Shown piece by piece: positions 1-6,039 of a DNA stretch of 7,234 bases (position 1 is the stretch's first letter; each line of letters starts with the position of its first letter). The position numbers were made by a program, and so were the translations under genes. Origin of the DNA: Chloroflexota bacterium. Lineage in GTDB: Bacteria; Chloroflexota; Dehalococcoidia; UBA1127; JACQUN01. The stretch is from assembly GCA_016210285.1 (NCBI GenBank), contig JACQUN010000098.1:1-7234 (forward strand), written 5' to 3'. Under the pieces are notes generated by a model. That model was not told the DNA's origin and made no database searches. It worked only from the letters and a program-made list of their open reading frames with translations.

Positions 1-1
1 C

Positions 2-118
2 ATCCCCCACTGGTATCACACCCTGCGCCACGCCCGCATCGGCGGGGGCACCTCGGAGATCCACAAGTTCGTCATGGCCCGGGCGCTCCTGGGGGGCATG
101 GTCTCCTGGGAGGCGTAG
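2..118 (+). CDS. Acyl-CoA dehydrogenase, C-terminal fragment
   Basis: The open frame enters from the left edge and gives 38 residues before TAG at 116-118. It contains RIGGGTSEIHKFVMARALLG, which matches the C-terminal signature of flavin-dependent acyl-CoA dehydrogenases: an IGGGTSEI loop near the FAD/active-site end, then a final helix. The family catalyses alpha,beta-dehydrogenation of acyl-CoA thioesters in the cytoplasm, with electrons passed to ETF. Only the last tenth of a protein of about 380-400 residues is visible, so substrate class cannot be told. Two hairpins follow 70 bp downstream. The family assignment is firm from the motif alone; the exact enzyme is unknown. Confidence 0.85.
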   Translation: MPHWYHTLRHARIGGGTSEIHKFVMARALLGGMVSWEA

Positions 119-187
119 GAGAAGCACGCCGCAGGAAGGGGGAGTTGCCTGCTCCCCCTCTTCTGCTATCCCAAGGCGCTCCAGACA

Positions 188-234
188 CCGCAGCCTGAAG
201 GCTGCGGCATGGTGCCCCCGGCTTCAGGCGGGGG
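188..234. repeat. Paired GC-rich hairpins, REP-like palindromes
   Basis: Two adjacent inverted repeats lie between the acyl-CoA dehydrogenase stop and the next gene. Positions 188-195 pair perfectly with 200-207 (8 bp, TGAA loop). Positions 215-220 pair with 229-234 (6 bp), then one G-G mismatch, one more pair and a TTCA loop. The two loops and inner stems are nearly complementary (CCTGAAG against CTTCAGG), so alternative pairing between the hairpins is possible. No T-run follows, so a classical intrinsic terminator is not supported. The arrangement resembles paired REP-type palindromes found in spacers; that is inference. Confidence 0.5.
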
Positions 235-294
235 GAGCGGATGGGGTCTTGGGGCAACTTCTCAATACGCCCCAGCGGATGGAGGTGAGCAACC

Positions 295-1653
295 ATGAGC
301 ATCACGGAAGCGGTGGCCCGATGGATCACCCACACCAGCTACGAGGACATGCCGCCTGAGGCGATACGGGTAGCCAAGGAGGCCAACCTGGACTGCCTGG
401 GGGTTGCCATCGCCGGGGCAACCCAGCCCGTCGGGCAGATCGCCATCAAGTACACCCGGGAGGCGGGCGGCGCCGGGGAGGCCGGAGTGATCGCCGGCGG
501 CTTCAAGACCAATGCGGCCAACGCAGCCTTTGCCAACGGCATTCTGGCCCACGCCGTGGACTTCGACGATACCTGGCTGCCCGTGGGCCACCCCACCTGC
601 ACCGTCTTCCCCGTCCTCATGGCCCTGGGAGAGAAGCTCAACCTCTCCGGGAAGAAACTCCTGGAGGCCTTCGTCATCGGCCTGGAGATCCACGGCAAGG
701 TGGGGTATCCCCACACGGTGCCGGGGTTCCACAGCACCCCCATCTTCGGCAGCCTGGCTGCCGCCGCCGCCGCCGCCAAACTCCTGGGGCTGGACGAGTG
801 GAAGACACGCATGGCCCTGGGCATCGCCGCCTCCCACGCCAGCGGCATCGGCAAGAACGTCGGGACCATGACCAAGCCGTACCACTCGGGCAATGCTGCC
901 TTCGGCGGCCTGCGAGCTGCTCTCCTGGCGCGTGAGGGGTTCACCGCCGACCCAGACATCCTGGATGGCCGCCGAGGCTACGCAGAGGTGTTCATGGGCG
1001 CCGGGCGCTGGGACGGTGAAAAAGTGGTGAGCAGCCTGGGGAAGCCCTTCCACGTGGTGGAGCCTGGCATCGGCATCAAGAAATACCCCACCTGCTACCT
1101 CAACCACCGCGCCCTGGACGCCATCCTCCAGCTTGTCAAGGCGCATGATATCAAGCCGCAGCAGGTGGCCGAGGTCAAGGTCGGGGTGGCCCACGAGGAG
1201 TGGCTCAACCGAGAAGACCCCGACTTCGGGCTGCGGGCCAAGTTCAGCCTCCAGTACAACATGGCCGAGGCGGTGCTGAGGCGCAAGATCACCATCGAGA
1301 GCTTCTCTGACGAGCAGGTCCATCGCCCCGAAGCGCGGGAGATGATGAAGCGGGTGAAGCTGCAGGTGGACCGCTCCATCCCCGCTGAGTACGCCAGGTC
1401 GTCCAACCCCGTGACTATCCGCCTCCAGGACGGGAGGGAGCTGCACAACCGGGTGGACGTGCCCCACGGTGACTGGGACGACCCTCTAAGCCAGGACGAG
1501 CTCCTGGCCAAGTACCGGGACAACGTGCTGAGGGTCCTGCCTGCCACGGCATGTGAGCGGACCATCGAGCTGATGCTCAATCTGGACAAGCTCGACTCCA
1601 TCAGGGAGCTGTCGGAGGTCGTGACACGCACCCCCGCCAGGGCTACGCCGTAA
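295..1653 (+). CDS. MmgE/PrpD family protein (2-methylcitrate dehydratase-like)
   Basis: A 452-residue protein, the usual length for MmgE/PrpD enzymes. A strong ribosome-binding site, GGAGGTGA at 281-288, sits six bases before the ATG. Family hallmarks are LDCLGVAIAGA near residues 32-42, the helical-domain stretch AHAVDFDDTW at 85-94 followed by GHPTCTVFPVLMALGE (98-113), and KYPTCYLNHRALDAI (263-277) at the start of the second domain. The family includes 2-methylcitrate dehydratase of propionate catabolism, cis-aconitate decarboxylase and iminodisuccinate epimerase, so the fold is clear but the substrate is not. No prpB or prpC genes are visible nearby, so a role in the methylcitrate cycle is not supported by context. 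The acyl-CoA dehydrogenase just upstream is compatible with organic-acid or CoA-thioester catabolism. No signal peptide is evident, so it should be cytoplasmic. Confidence 0.9.
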   Translation: MSITEAVARWITHTSYEDMPPEAIRVAKEANLDCLGVAIAGATQPVGQIAIKYTREAGGAGEAGVIAGGFKTNAANAAFANGILAHAVDFDDTWLPVGHPTCTVFPVLMALGEKLNLSGKKLLEAFVIGLEIHGKVGYPHTVPGFHSTPIFGSLAAAAAAAKLLGLDEWKTRMALGIAASHASGIGKNVGTMTKPYHSGNAAFGGLRAALLAREGFTADPDILDGRRGYAEVFMGAGRWDGEKVVSSLGKPFHVVEPGIGIKKYPTCYLNHRALDAILQLVKAHDIKPQQVAEVKVGVAHEEWLNREDPDFGLRAKFSLQYNMAEAVLRRKITIESFSDEQVHRPEAREMMKRVKLQVDRSIPAEYARSSNPVTIRLQDGRELHNRVDVPHGDWDDPLSQDELLAKYRDNVLRVLPATACERTIELMLNLDKLDSIRELSEVVTRTPARATP

Positions 1654-1678
1654 GGCGCCTCCAGGGGGAGAGGGCGCT
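1654..1678 (+). terminator. Possible weak terminator hairpin after the MmgE/PrpD gene
   Basis: Immediately after the stop codon, GCGCC at 1655-1659 can pair with GGCGC at 1673-1677, plus a G-T wobble at 1654/1678, enclosing a 13-base purine-rich loop. There is no T-run after the stem, so termination by this hairpin is uncertain and it may be chance in GC-rich DNA. Confidence 0.25.
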
Positions 1679-1770
1679 CACGCCACGACGGTCAAGAGCC
1701 CTGGCCAGGAGAGCCGACGTCCCTTTTGTCTGGGCTTTGCCGAGGGGTGCAACCTCCTGCCCCTTCAGCG

Positions 1771-1776
1771 TAGAAT
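1771..1776 (+). promoter_or_regulatory. Possible -10 box upstream of the glycosyltransferase
   Basis: TAGAAT matches five of six bases of the sigma-70 -10 consensus and sits 65 bases before the glycosyltransferase ATG in an otherwise GC-rich 188-bp spacer. The candidate -35, GTGCAA at 1747-1752 with an 18-base spacer, matches only about half the consensus. It is offered because the spacer would be the natural place for a promoter. Confidence 0.25.
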
Positions 1777-1841
1777 AGTAGGCACCCCTGTGCAGGTCCT
1801 GGCGAGTTCGAAGAGACTGCCTGCGGGGGCCAGAGAAGACC

Positions 1842-2612
1842 ATGCGGAAGCCCGGGCAGACCCCCAGCGTGGATGTGGTCATCCCGGTCTACAACGAGGA
1901 GCGGGACCTCCCCAGGTGCGTGGCGCGCCTGCGGGAGTTCCTCAAGGACGCCATCCCGCACCCGTGGTGCGTCGTGGTCGCTGACAACGGCTCCACGGAC
2001 CGCACCCTGGATATCGCCAAGGAGTTGGCGTCCCAGCACCCCGGCCAGGTGGCCTACATCCACCTCCCTGAGAAGGGGCGGGGCCGGGCCCTCAAGCGCG
2101 TCTGGCTGGAGAGGCCGGCGGACATCCTCAGCTACATGGACGTGGACCTCTCCACGGACCTGGCGGCCTTCCCTCCGCTGGTGGCGGCCATCGCCGAGGA
2201 GGGGTTCGACATCGCCATCGGCTCCCGGCTGCGACGGGGCGCCCGGGTAGAGCGGGGCCTCAAAAGGGAGATGCTGTCCCGAGGCTATAATCTCCTGATC
2301 AGAGCCATGCTCTGGACCCACTTCGCCGACGCCCAGTGCGGCTTCAAGGCCATCAGCCGCCAGGCGGCGCAGGCCATCCTCCCCCTGGTTCGGGATACCC
2401 AGTTCTTCTTCGATACCGAGCTGCTCATCATCGCTGAGAAGCGCGGGTTCCACATCAAGGAGATCCCCGTGCATTGGGTGGATGACCCTGACACCCGGGT
2501 GCGCATCTTCCGCACCGTCAGCCAGGACATCCGGGGCCTGCTGCGGCTGCGCTTTGGAGGCATCCCACAAGTGGAAGCACCAGCTCATTCCGAATCCGCA
2601 AAGGGTCGGTGA
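1842..2612 (+). CDS. GT2 family glycosyltransferase, polyprenyl/dolichyl-phosphate sugar transferase type
   Basis: A 256-residue single-domain GT-A glycosyltransferase of family 2. Motifs in order are VVIPVYNE (12-19) starting the nucleotide-binding fold, ADNGSTD (47-53), KGRGRAL (78-84), the metal-binding DXD region MDVDLSTD (99-106), SRLRRGA (128-134), AQCGFKA (164-170) and FFDTELLIIA (189-198). EIPVHWVDDPDTRV follows at 207-220. This pattern is that of ALG5/DPM1-like enzymes, which move a sugar from a nucleotide donor to a lipid phosphate on the inner membrane face for later use in cell-envelope glycosylation. No transmembrane helices are visible in it; a one-span microprotein gene follows two bases after its stop and could act as an anchor. 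The ribosome-binding site before ATG 1842 is weak. Donor sugar and lipid acceptor cannot be told from sequence. Confidence 0.88.
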   Translation: MRKPGQTPSVDVVIPVYNEERDLPRCVARLREFLKDAIPHPWCVVVADNGSTDRTLDIAKELASQHPGQVAYIHLPEKGRGRALKRVWLERPADILSYMDVDLSTDLAAFPPLVAAIAEEGFDIAIGSRLRRGARVERGLKREMLSRGYNLLIRAMLWTHFADAQCGFKAISRQAAQAILPLVRDTQFFFDTELLIIAEKRGFHIKEIPVHWVDDPDTRVRIFRTVSQDIRGLLRLRFGGIPQVEAPAHSESAKGR

Positions 2613-2614
2613 CT

Positions 2615-2707
2615 ATGCCTCTGTATTTGAACATTCTCCTGGTGGCTCTCCTGGTCCTCCTTATCCTGGCATGGGTGTGGATGCGCGTGCGGGCACGCCA
2701 GGGCTGA
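2615..2707 (+). CDS. 30-residue single-span membrane microprotein
   Basis: ATG at 2615 opens 30 codons ending in TGA at 2705-2707. Residues 5-22 (LNILLVALLVLLILAWVW) are an uninterrupted hydrophobic span long enough to cross the membrane. They are followed by MRVRARQG, a basic tail with three arginines, which by the positive-inside rule would face the cytoplasm. The start lies two bases after the glycosyltransferase stop. The glycosyltransferase end supplies GGTGA and AAGGG stretches, so translation is likely coupled. The family is not recognised. A plausible role is to anchor or stabilise the glycosyltransferase at the membrane, but that is inference from adjacency and the hydrophobic profile. 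A chance open frame cannot be excluded at this length. Confidence 0.55.
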   Translation: MPLYLNILLVALLVLLILAWVWMRVRARQG

Positions 2708-2815
2708 CCCGCTTCCTCCCAACAGCGCTCCCCTCCCTCTGGCGAGAGAGGCTTCTGCAATCGCCCGCCGCTGGCTGTTTCCCCATCTTTCTTCGCAGTA
2801 ACCAAGTTCGCCCCT

Positions 2816-2824
2816 TGGTATAAT
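2816..2824 (+). promoter_or_regulatory. Extended -10 promoter for proB
   Basis: TGGTATAAT contains a perfect sigma-70 -10 hexamer (TATAAT at 2819-2824) preceded by TG one base upstream, the extended -10 form that can work without a good -35. No convincing -35 is visible 16-18 bases upstream, which fits that form. Transcription would begin near 2831, about 60 bases before the proB ATG. It stands out as the one AT-rich spot in a GC-rich 183-bp spacer. It may drive proB, the island genes and proA together. Confidence 0.6.
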
Positions 2825-2890
2825 GGAGAGGCATCCTTACGCCTGGGCTTCACCTTGGGATGCCCAGGGAAAGCCAGAGGGAGAGGCGGG

Positions 2891-4063
2891 ATGACTCACA
2901 CCCTCGGGGAAGGGCAACAGCCCCAGCTTGCACCGGAGGCTGGCCAGGCCACATCCTATCGCCGCCTGGTGGTGAAGGTGGGCACCAGCCTGCTCACCGG
3001 CGGGAGTGACCACCTGGACCTGGAGGTGATGGCCTCCCTGGTAGGCCAGGTGGCCCGGCTGCACCAGCGTGGCGCCGAGGTGCTGCTGGTCTCCTCCGGC
3101 GCCGTGGCCGCCGGACGACACGCCCTGGGTCTGGACCGAGGGCGGCGGGACATCCCCTTCCGCCAGGTGCTGGCAGCGGTGGGGCAGAGCAGGCTGATGC
3201 ACGCCTACGAGCAGCTCTTCGGCTGGAGCAACATCCCCGTGGCTCAGGCCCTGCTGACCCGGCGGGACATTGGCGACCGCCTGGGATACATCAACGTCCG
3301 CAACACACTCCTGGCCCTACTGGCCCTGCGGGTGGTGCCCATCATCAATGAGAACGACGTGGTGGCCTCGGAGGAGCTGGAGGGGGAGGCCTTCGGCGAC
3401 AACGACACCCTTTCGGCCATGGTGGCCAACATCGTGGACGCCGACCTCCTGGCAATGCTCAGCGACATCGGCGGCCTGTACACCGCCGACCCTCACCTGG
3501 ACCCCTCGGCGCGCCTCATCCCCAGGGTGGAGCACATCGGCACTGAGATCGAGGCCATGGCCGGGGGCTCGGCCAGCGGCAAGGGACGGGGCGGGATGCT
3601 TACCAAGCTGGAGGCGGCCAGGCTGGCCACGGCCTCCGGGGTGGCCACCGTCATCGCCGATGGCCGGGCTCGGGATGTCCTGCTGCGCCTGGCGGAGGGG
3701 GAAGCCATCGGGACCCTCTTCCCGCCCGCCACCAGCAAGCTGGAGAGCCGCCAGCGCTGGATGCTCAGCGTTTGCTCGCCTCATGCTGCGGTGGTGGTGG
3801 ACGCCGGCGCCGTGCGAGCCCTGCGGGAGCAGAGCCGCAGCCTGCTCCCGGCGGGCATCCGGGAGGTGCGCGGCGAGTTCGAGCGGGGCGAGGTGGTGCC
3901 CATCCTGGGGCCCGACGGGCAGCAGGTAGCGGCGGGCATGGCCAACTACAGCTCGGCGGAGCTGGAGCGTGTCAGGGGGAAACGCTCCATCCAGGTCGGG
4001 GCCATCCTGGGCCACCAGTACGGCGCCGAGGCAGTGCACCGCAACAACATGGTGGTGCTGTAG
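2891..4063 (+). CDS. proB: Glutamate 5-kinase with C-terminal PUA domain
   Basis: ProB phosphorylates L-glutamate with ATP to gamma-glutamyl phosphate, the first committed step of proline synthesis, and hands the unstable product to ProA. Counting from ATG 2891 it has 390 residues. Amino-acid-kinase motifs are VVKVGTSLLT (27-36), VSSGA (67-71), QVLAAVGQ (92-99), INENDVV (152-158), FGDND (168-172), SDIGGLYTADP (191-201) and GKGRGGMLTKLEAAR (230-244). A PUA domain covers roughly 297-377. ATG 2891 is preferred over the in-frame TTG at 2855 because a GAGGGAGAGG stretch sits just before it; even so there are about 22 residues ahead of the usual start of the kinase fold. The protein ends VHRNNMVVL, and the DNA for these nine codons, the stop and the following purine-rich bases is repeated 260 bp downstream. 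The next gene should be proA, but an insertion of about 2.4 kb intervenes. The reading frame is intact. Confidence 0.95.
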   Translation: MTHTLGEGQQPQLAPEAGQATSYRRLVVKVGTSLLTGGSDHLDLEVMASLVGQVARLHQRGAEVLLVSSGAVAAGRHALGLDRGRRDIPFRQVLAAVGQSRLMHAYEQLFGWSNIPVAQALLTRRDIGDRLGYINVRNTLLALLALRVVPIINENDVVASEELEGEAFGDNDTLSAMVANIVDADLLAMLSDIGGLYTADPHLDPSARLIPRVEHIGTEIEAMAGGSASGKGRGGMLTKLEAARLATASGVATVIADGRARDVLLRLAEGEAIGTLFPPATSKLESRQRWMLSVCSPHAAVVVDAGAVRALREQSRSLLPAGIREVRGEFERGEVVPILGPDGQQVAAGMANYSSAELERVRGKRSIQVGAILGHQYGAEAVHRNNMVVL

Positions 4064-4071
4064 GGGGAGAG
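4034..4071 (+). repeat. 38-bp direct repeat, copy 1 (3' end of proB)
   Basis: This copy covers the last nine codons of proB (VHRNNMVVL), its TAG stop and GGGGGAG plus one more A/G pair of bases. It is identical over 38 bp to 4294-4331. Similarity extends six bases left with two mismatches (GAGGCA here, GAGGTG there). The purine-rich end also supplies the ribosome-binding site of the HicB-like gene starting at 4081. Confidence 0.95.
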
Positions 4072-4080
4072 GAGCAGGCT

Positions 4081-4323
4081 ATGCCCAAGTACCTGGTCTA
4101 TCTGGAACCTGCAGAAGAGGGTGGGCACATCGTGTCCTGCCCGGCCCTCCCTGGCTGCGTCACCCAGGGCGAGACAGTGGAGGAGGCCCTGGCAATGATC
4201 AAGGATGCCATTGAGGGCTATCTTGAGAGCCTGAAGAGACATGGGGAACCAATACCACCTGGCCTGGATGACGCTGTAGAGCGGGTTGAGGTGGTGCACC
4301 GCAACAACATGGTGGTGCTGTAG
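4081..4323 (+). CDS. HicB-like antitoxin, C-terminus fused to ProB tail
   Basis: An 80-residue protein of the short HicB/UPF0150 type. The family core is visible: YLVYLEPAEEGGHIVSCPALPGCVTQGETVEEALAMIKDAIEGYL in pieces (YLVYLEP 4-10, GHIVSCPALPGC 15-26, TQGETVEEAL 28-37), then GEPIPP (55-60) and VERVEV (66-71). Most relatives end soon after that VEV strand. Here the frame continues into VHRNNMVVL (72-80), encoded by the duplicated proB 3' end, so the stop codon and tail are borrowed. HicB proteins neutralise HicA mRNA-cleaving toxins; no HicA-like frame is next to it, so it is an orphan here. It lacks an obvious separate DNA-binding domain. Start ATG 4081 follows the GGGGGAGAGGAG stretch after proB. 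It may be an antitoxin remnant, a working solitary antitoxin, or a passenger of the insertion. Confidence 0.8.
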   Translation: MPKYLVYLEPAEEGGHIVSCPALPGCVTQGETVEEALAMIKDAIEGYLESLKRHGEPIPPGLDDAVERVEVVHRNNMVVL

Positions 4324-4331
4324 GGGGAGAG
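4294..4331 (+). repeat. 38-bp direct repeat, copy 2 (proB tail fused to hicB)
   Basis: Identical to 4034-4071 and in the same phase relative to its gene, so hicB ends with the ProB nonapeptide and the proB stop codon. Its trailing purine-rich bases (4324-4331) lie three bases before the methyltransferase ATG and serve as that gene's ribosome-binding site. Confidence 0.95.
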
Positions 4332-4333
4332 CC

Positions 4334-5239
4334 ATGCCAGAAGAGCGCACCCGCATCATCTACTACGGCGACAACCTTGAGGTGCTGCGCAAGCACATCC
4401 CTGACACGTCTATTGACCTCATCTACATTGACCCCCCTTTCAACACGGGAAAGAGGCAGGAACGGACACAGATTAGAACGGTTCAGTCCCAGGCAGGAGA
4501 TAGAAGCGGCTTCCAGGGCCGAAGGTACGAAACCATCAAGATTGGCACGAAGGGTTTCGCCGACTTCTTTGACGACTACCTTGCCTTTCTGGAGCCCAGG
4601 CTCAGTGAAGTGCATCGCGTGCTTGCATCCCATGGGAGCCTCTATTTCCATGTTGACTACCGTGAGGTCCATTACTGCAAGATTCTTCTGGACACTATCT
4701 TCGGACGAGAGTGCTTTCTCAACGAAATCATTTGGGCCTATGACTATGGAGGAAAGACGTATAGGAAATGGCCACCCAAGCACGACAATATTCTCGTATA
4801 CGTGAAAGACCCCGACCATTACACTTTCAATGCTGCAGCCATCGAGCGGATTCCCTACTTGGCCCCTGACCTCGTGGGGCCAGAGAAGGCAGCCCGAGGG
4901 AAGTTTCCGACGGATGTTTGGTGGCACACCATCGTCCCGACCAACAGCAAGGAGAAGACCGGATACCCAACCCAAAAGCCGCTGGGAATCCTGAAGAGAA
5001 TGGTGCAGGCCTCCTCCAACCCAGGAGACGTGGTGCTGGACTTCTTCGCCGGTAGTGGCACCACGGGGGCAGCCTGCCTTCCTTTGGGGAGGCGTTTCAT
5101 CTTGATAGACAACAATCCCCAGGCGCTCGAGGTAATGGCTAAGAGATTCGACGGGGTTGCCAACATCGAGTGGGTTGGTTTTGACCCTCAGCCCTTACAG
5201 CGGAAAGTACAACAGGGCATTCTGCTGGACAGTATCTAG
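4334..5239 (+). CDS. Site-specific DNA methyltransferase (N4/N6 amino type)
   Basis: A 301-residue S-adenosylmethionine-dependent enzyme that methylates an exocyclic amino group in DNA (N6-adenine or N4-cytosine). The catalytic motif IV, DPPFNTG, is at 33-39 and comes first. The cofactor-binding motif I, DFFAGSGTTG, is at 236-245 near the C-terminus, preceded by GYPTQKPLGILKR (210-222) and followed by LIDNN (257-261). That order, IV before I, marks the beta class, whose members include M.RsrI-like Type II enzymes. The middle (about 100-200) would hold target recognition, and the recognition sequence cannot be read from it. ATG 4334 is chosen because GGGGGAGAG lies just upstream and the protein then starts directly with the family's YYGDNLEVL strand; a longer TTG start at 4286 would translate the repeat in a wrong frame. 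GC is clearly lower than in proB. The next gene starts at its stop codon and is probably the cognate nuclease. Confidence 0.9.
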   Translation: MPEERTRIIYYGDNLEVLRKHIPDTSIDLIYIDPPFNTGKRQERTQIRTVQSQAGDRSGFQGRRYETIKIGTKGFADFFDDYLAFLEPRLSEVHRVLASHGSLYFHVDYREVHYCKILLDTIFGRECFLNEIIWAYDYGGKTYRKWPPKHDNILVYVKDPDHYTFNAAAIERIPYLAPDLVGPEKAARGKFPTDVWWHTIVPTNSKEKTGYPTQKPLGILKRMVQASSNPGDVVLDFFAGSGTTGAACLPLGRRFILIDNNPQALEVMAKRFDGVANIEWVGFDPQPLQRKVQQGILLDSI

Positions 5240-5829
5240 TGGGAACGCACTCTCGGATGCGCAAGGAGACTCGATTGTCCACAACCATTGCCGACCCTGA
5301 TGTCAGAATTCTTGCCTCTCTGGCGAACACGCTCAAGGCAGACTACATTCGCGAGGGAGAGGGGAATCCTTGGGCAGGGAGCCCCTTCAATTGGATACGT
5401 ACCGTGCCCTCTCGCCAACGCGGGAAGATTGGTGAGCAATTGGTCTCCGGTTGGTGTGCTGCTAAGGGCCTGGACGTAACATCTCCTGGGGACAGCGAAG
5501 CTGACCGGGTCATCGGCGGGCGCAGGGTTGAGGTCAAGTTCTCGACATTGTGGGAGAGCGGCGTGTACCAGTTTCAGCAAATCCGAGAACAGGACTACGA
5601 ATACTGTATCTGTCTTGGTGTTTCCCCATTTGATGCACATTGTTGGGTGATTTCAAAAGACTTGCTGCGTACACATGTCATAGGGCATACCCCCCAGCAC
5701 AAAGGGAAGCAGGGGACGGATACGTTTTGGCTGTCCTTTCCTGCCGCTACACCGCCGACCCGGCTCTCTTCGTGTGGTGGCACCCTAGCTCGTGCGTTTC
5801 AGGTTCTTAGAAGCACTCGTCTCAGGTAA
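5239..5829 (+). CDS. Probable Type II restriction endonuclease, PD-(D/E)XK fold
   Basis: A protein of up to 196 residues, coupled to the methyltransferase by a TAGTG overlap if GTG 5239 is used. The alternative ATG at 5257 would remove six residues, and neither start has a strong ribosome-binding site. Residues 61-68 (RGKIGEQL) give the early acidic helix, and D89 followed eight residues later by VEVK (97-100) fits the D-x(8)-ExK metal-binding core of PD-(D/E)XK nucleases. The next segment, from YQFQQIREQDYEYCICLGV (110-128) to CWVISKDLL (135-143), has the beta-strand pattern that usually follows that core. Placement directly after a beta-class methyltransferase supports a restriction enzyme cutting the same site. 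The specific family and cut site are not recognised. Its base composition is that of the methyltransferase, not of proB. A Vsr-like or repair nuclease is a less likely alternative. Confidence 0.7.
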   Translation: MGTHSRMRKETRLSTTIADPDVRILASLANTLKADYIREGEGNPWAGSPFNWIRTVPSRQRGKIGEQLVSGWCAAKGLDVTSPGDSEADRVIGGRRVEVKFSTLWESGVYQFQQIREQDYEYCICLGVSPFDAHCWVISKDLLRTHVIGHTPQHKGKQGTDTFWLSFPAATPPTRLSSCGGTLARAFQVLRSTRLR

Positions 5830-5898
5830 AGGTTGCTTTGACGGCGCTCTGTTTCGGGTTGCCCCTGGATCATCGGAGCGCTTGCGAAGGAGTAGGCC

Positions 5899-6039
5899 AT
5901 GACCACCACCATCTCCGAAGAGCTCCTGGCCATGGGCCAAGCAGCCCGGGCGGCGGCGCGGCAACTGGCCAGGGTGACGTCCCGCAGCATCGCCCGGCTT
6001 GCCTTGCAATCTAGCTCGTGGAGGGTAACCTATGGCTGA
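5899..6039 (+). pseudogene. Truncated 5' end of proA, now a 46-codon leader ORF
   Basis: ATG 5899 has a good ribosome-binding site (AAGGAG at 5887-5892). It encodes a normal-looking ProA N-terminus: [13 protein letters not shown] (1-13), then [12 protein letters not shown] (14-25). After codon 25 the match to ProA stops, and a foreign tail of 21 residues ([12 protein letters not shown]...) runs to TGA at 6037-6039. Ten of the shared codons (5944-5973) recur exactly in the intact proA at 6544-6573. The simplest reading is that this was the original proA start and that an insertion right after codon 25 displaced the rest. The TGA overlaps the antitoxin ATG at 6032 (ATGGCTGA), so ribosomes started at the old proA signal could continue into the antitoxin gene. 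As ProA the fragment is non-functional. Confidence 0.75.
5944..5973 (+). repeat. 30-bp direct repeat, copy 1 (proA stub)
   Basis: Ten codons reading [10 protein letters not shown], identical to 6544-6573 and in the same reading frame in both places. GC at 5941-5942 also matches before the first difference (A here, C there). Sequence right of this copy is unrelated to proA. Confidence 0.95.

Noticed and set aside
262..1467. 401-codon open frame on the - strand opposite the MmgE/PrpD gene
   Set aside because: The translation has no recognisable family and is a typical antisense shadow of a GC-rich gene; the + strand product matches MmgE/PrpD throughout.
1692..2588. 298-codon open frame on the - strand opposite the glycosyltransferase
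   Set aside because: It mirrors the GT2 gene, has low-complexity His/Pro/Gly-rich composition and no motifs.
2727..2752. Terminator-like CCCTCT...AGAGAGG inverted repeat in the spacer before proB
   Set aside because: Only four consecutive pairs form before a mismatch and no T-run follows.
2855..2890. TTG start for proB twelve codons upstream
   Set aside because: ProB already has a longer than usual N-terminus from ATG 2891, which has the better ribosome-binding site.
4072..4293. hicB unit as a transposon with terminal inverted repeats
   Set aside because: The two ends of the inserted body (starting GAGCAGGCT and ending GGTTGAGGTG) show no inverted similarity, and no transposase is encoded.
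3772..4323. 183-codon frame that joins an alternate proB frame to hicB
   Set aside because: The first part overlaps proB out of frame. The HicB family core begins at ATG 4081 with its own ribosome-binding site.
4286..4333. Upstream TTG start for the methyltransferase
   Set aside because: It would translate the duplicated proB tail in the wrong frame; ATG 4334 follows a good ribosome-binding site and starts at the family core.
5838..5866. TTGACG as a -35 box of a promoter before the proA stub
   Set aside because: No -10-like hexamer lies 16-18 bases downstream; the region there is GCCCCT-like.
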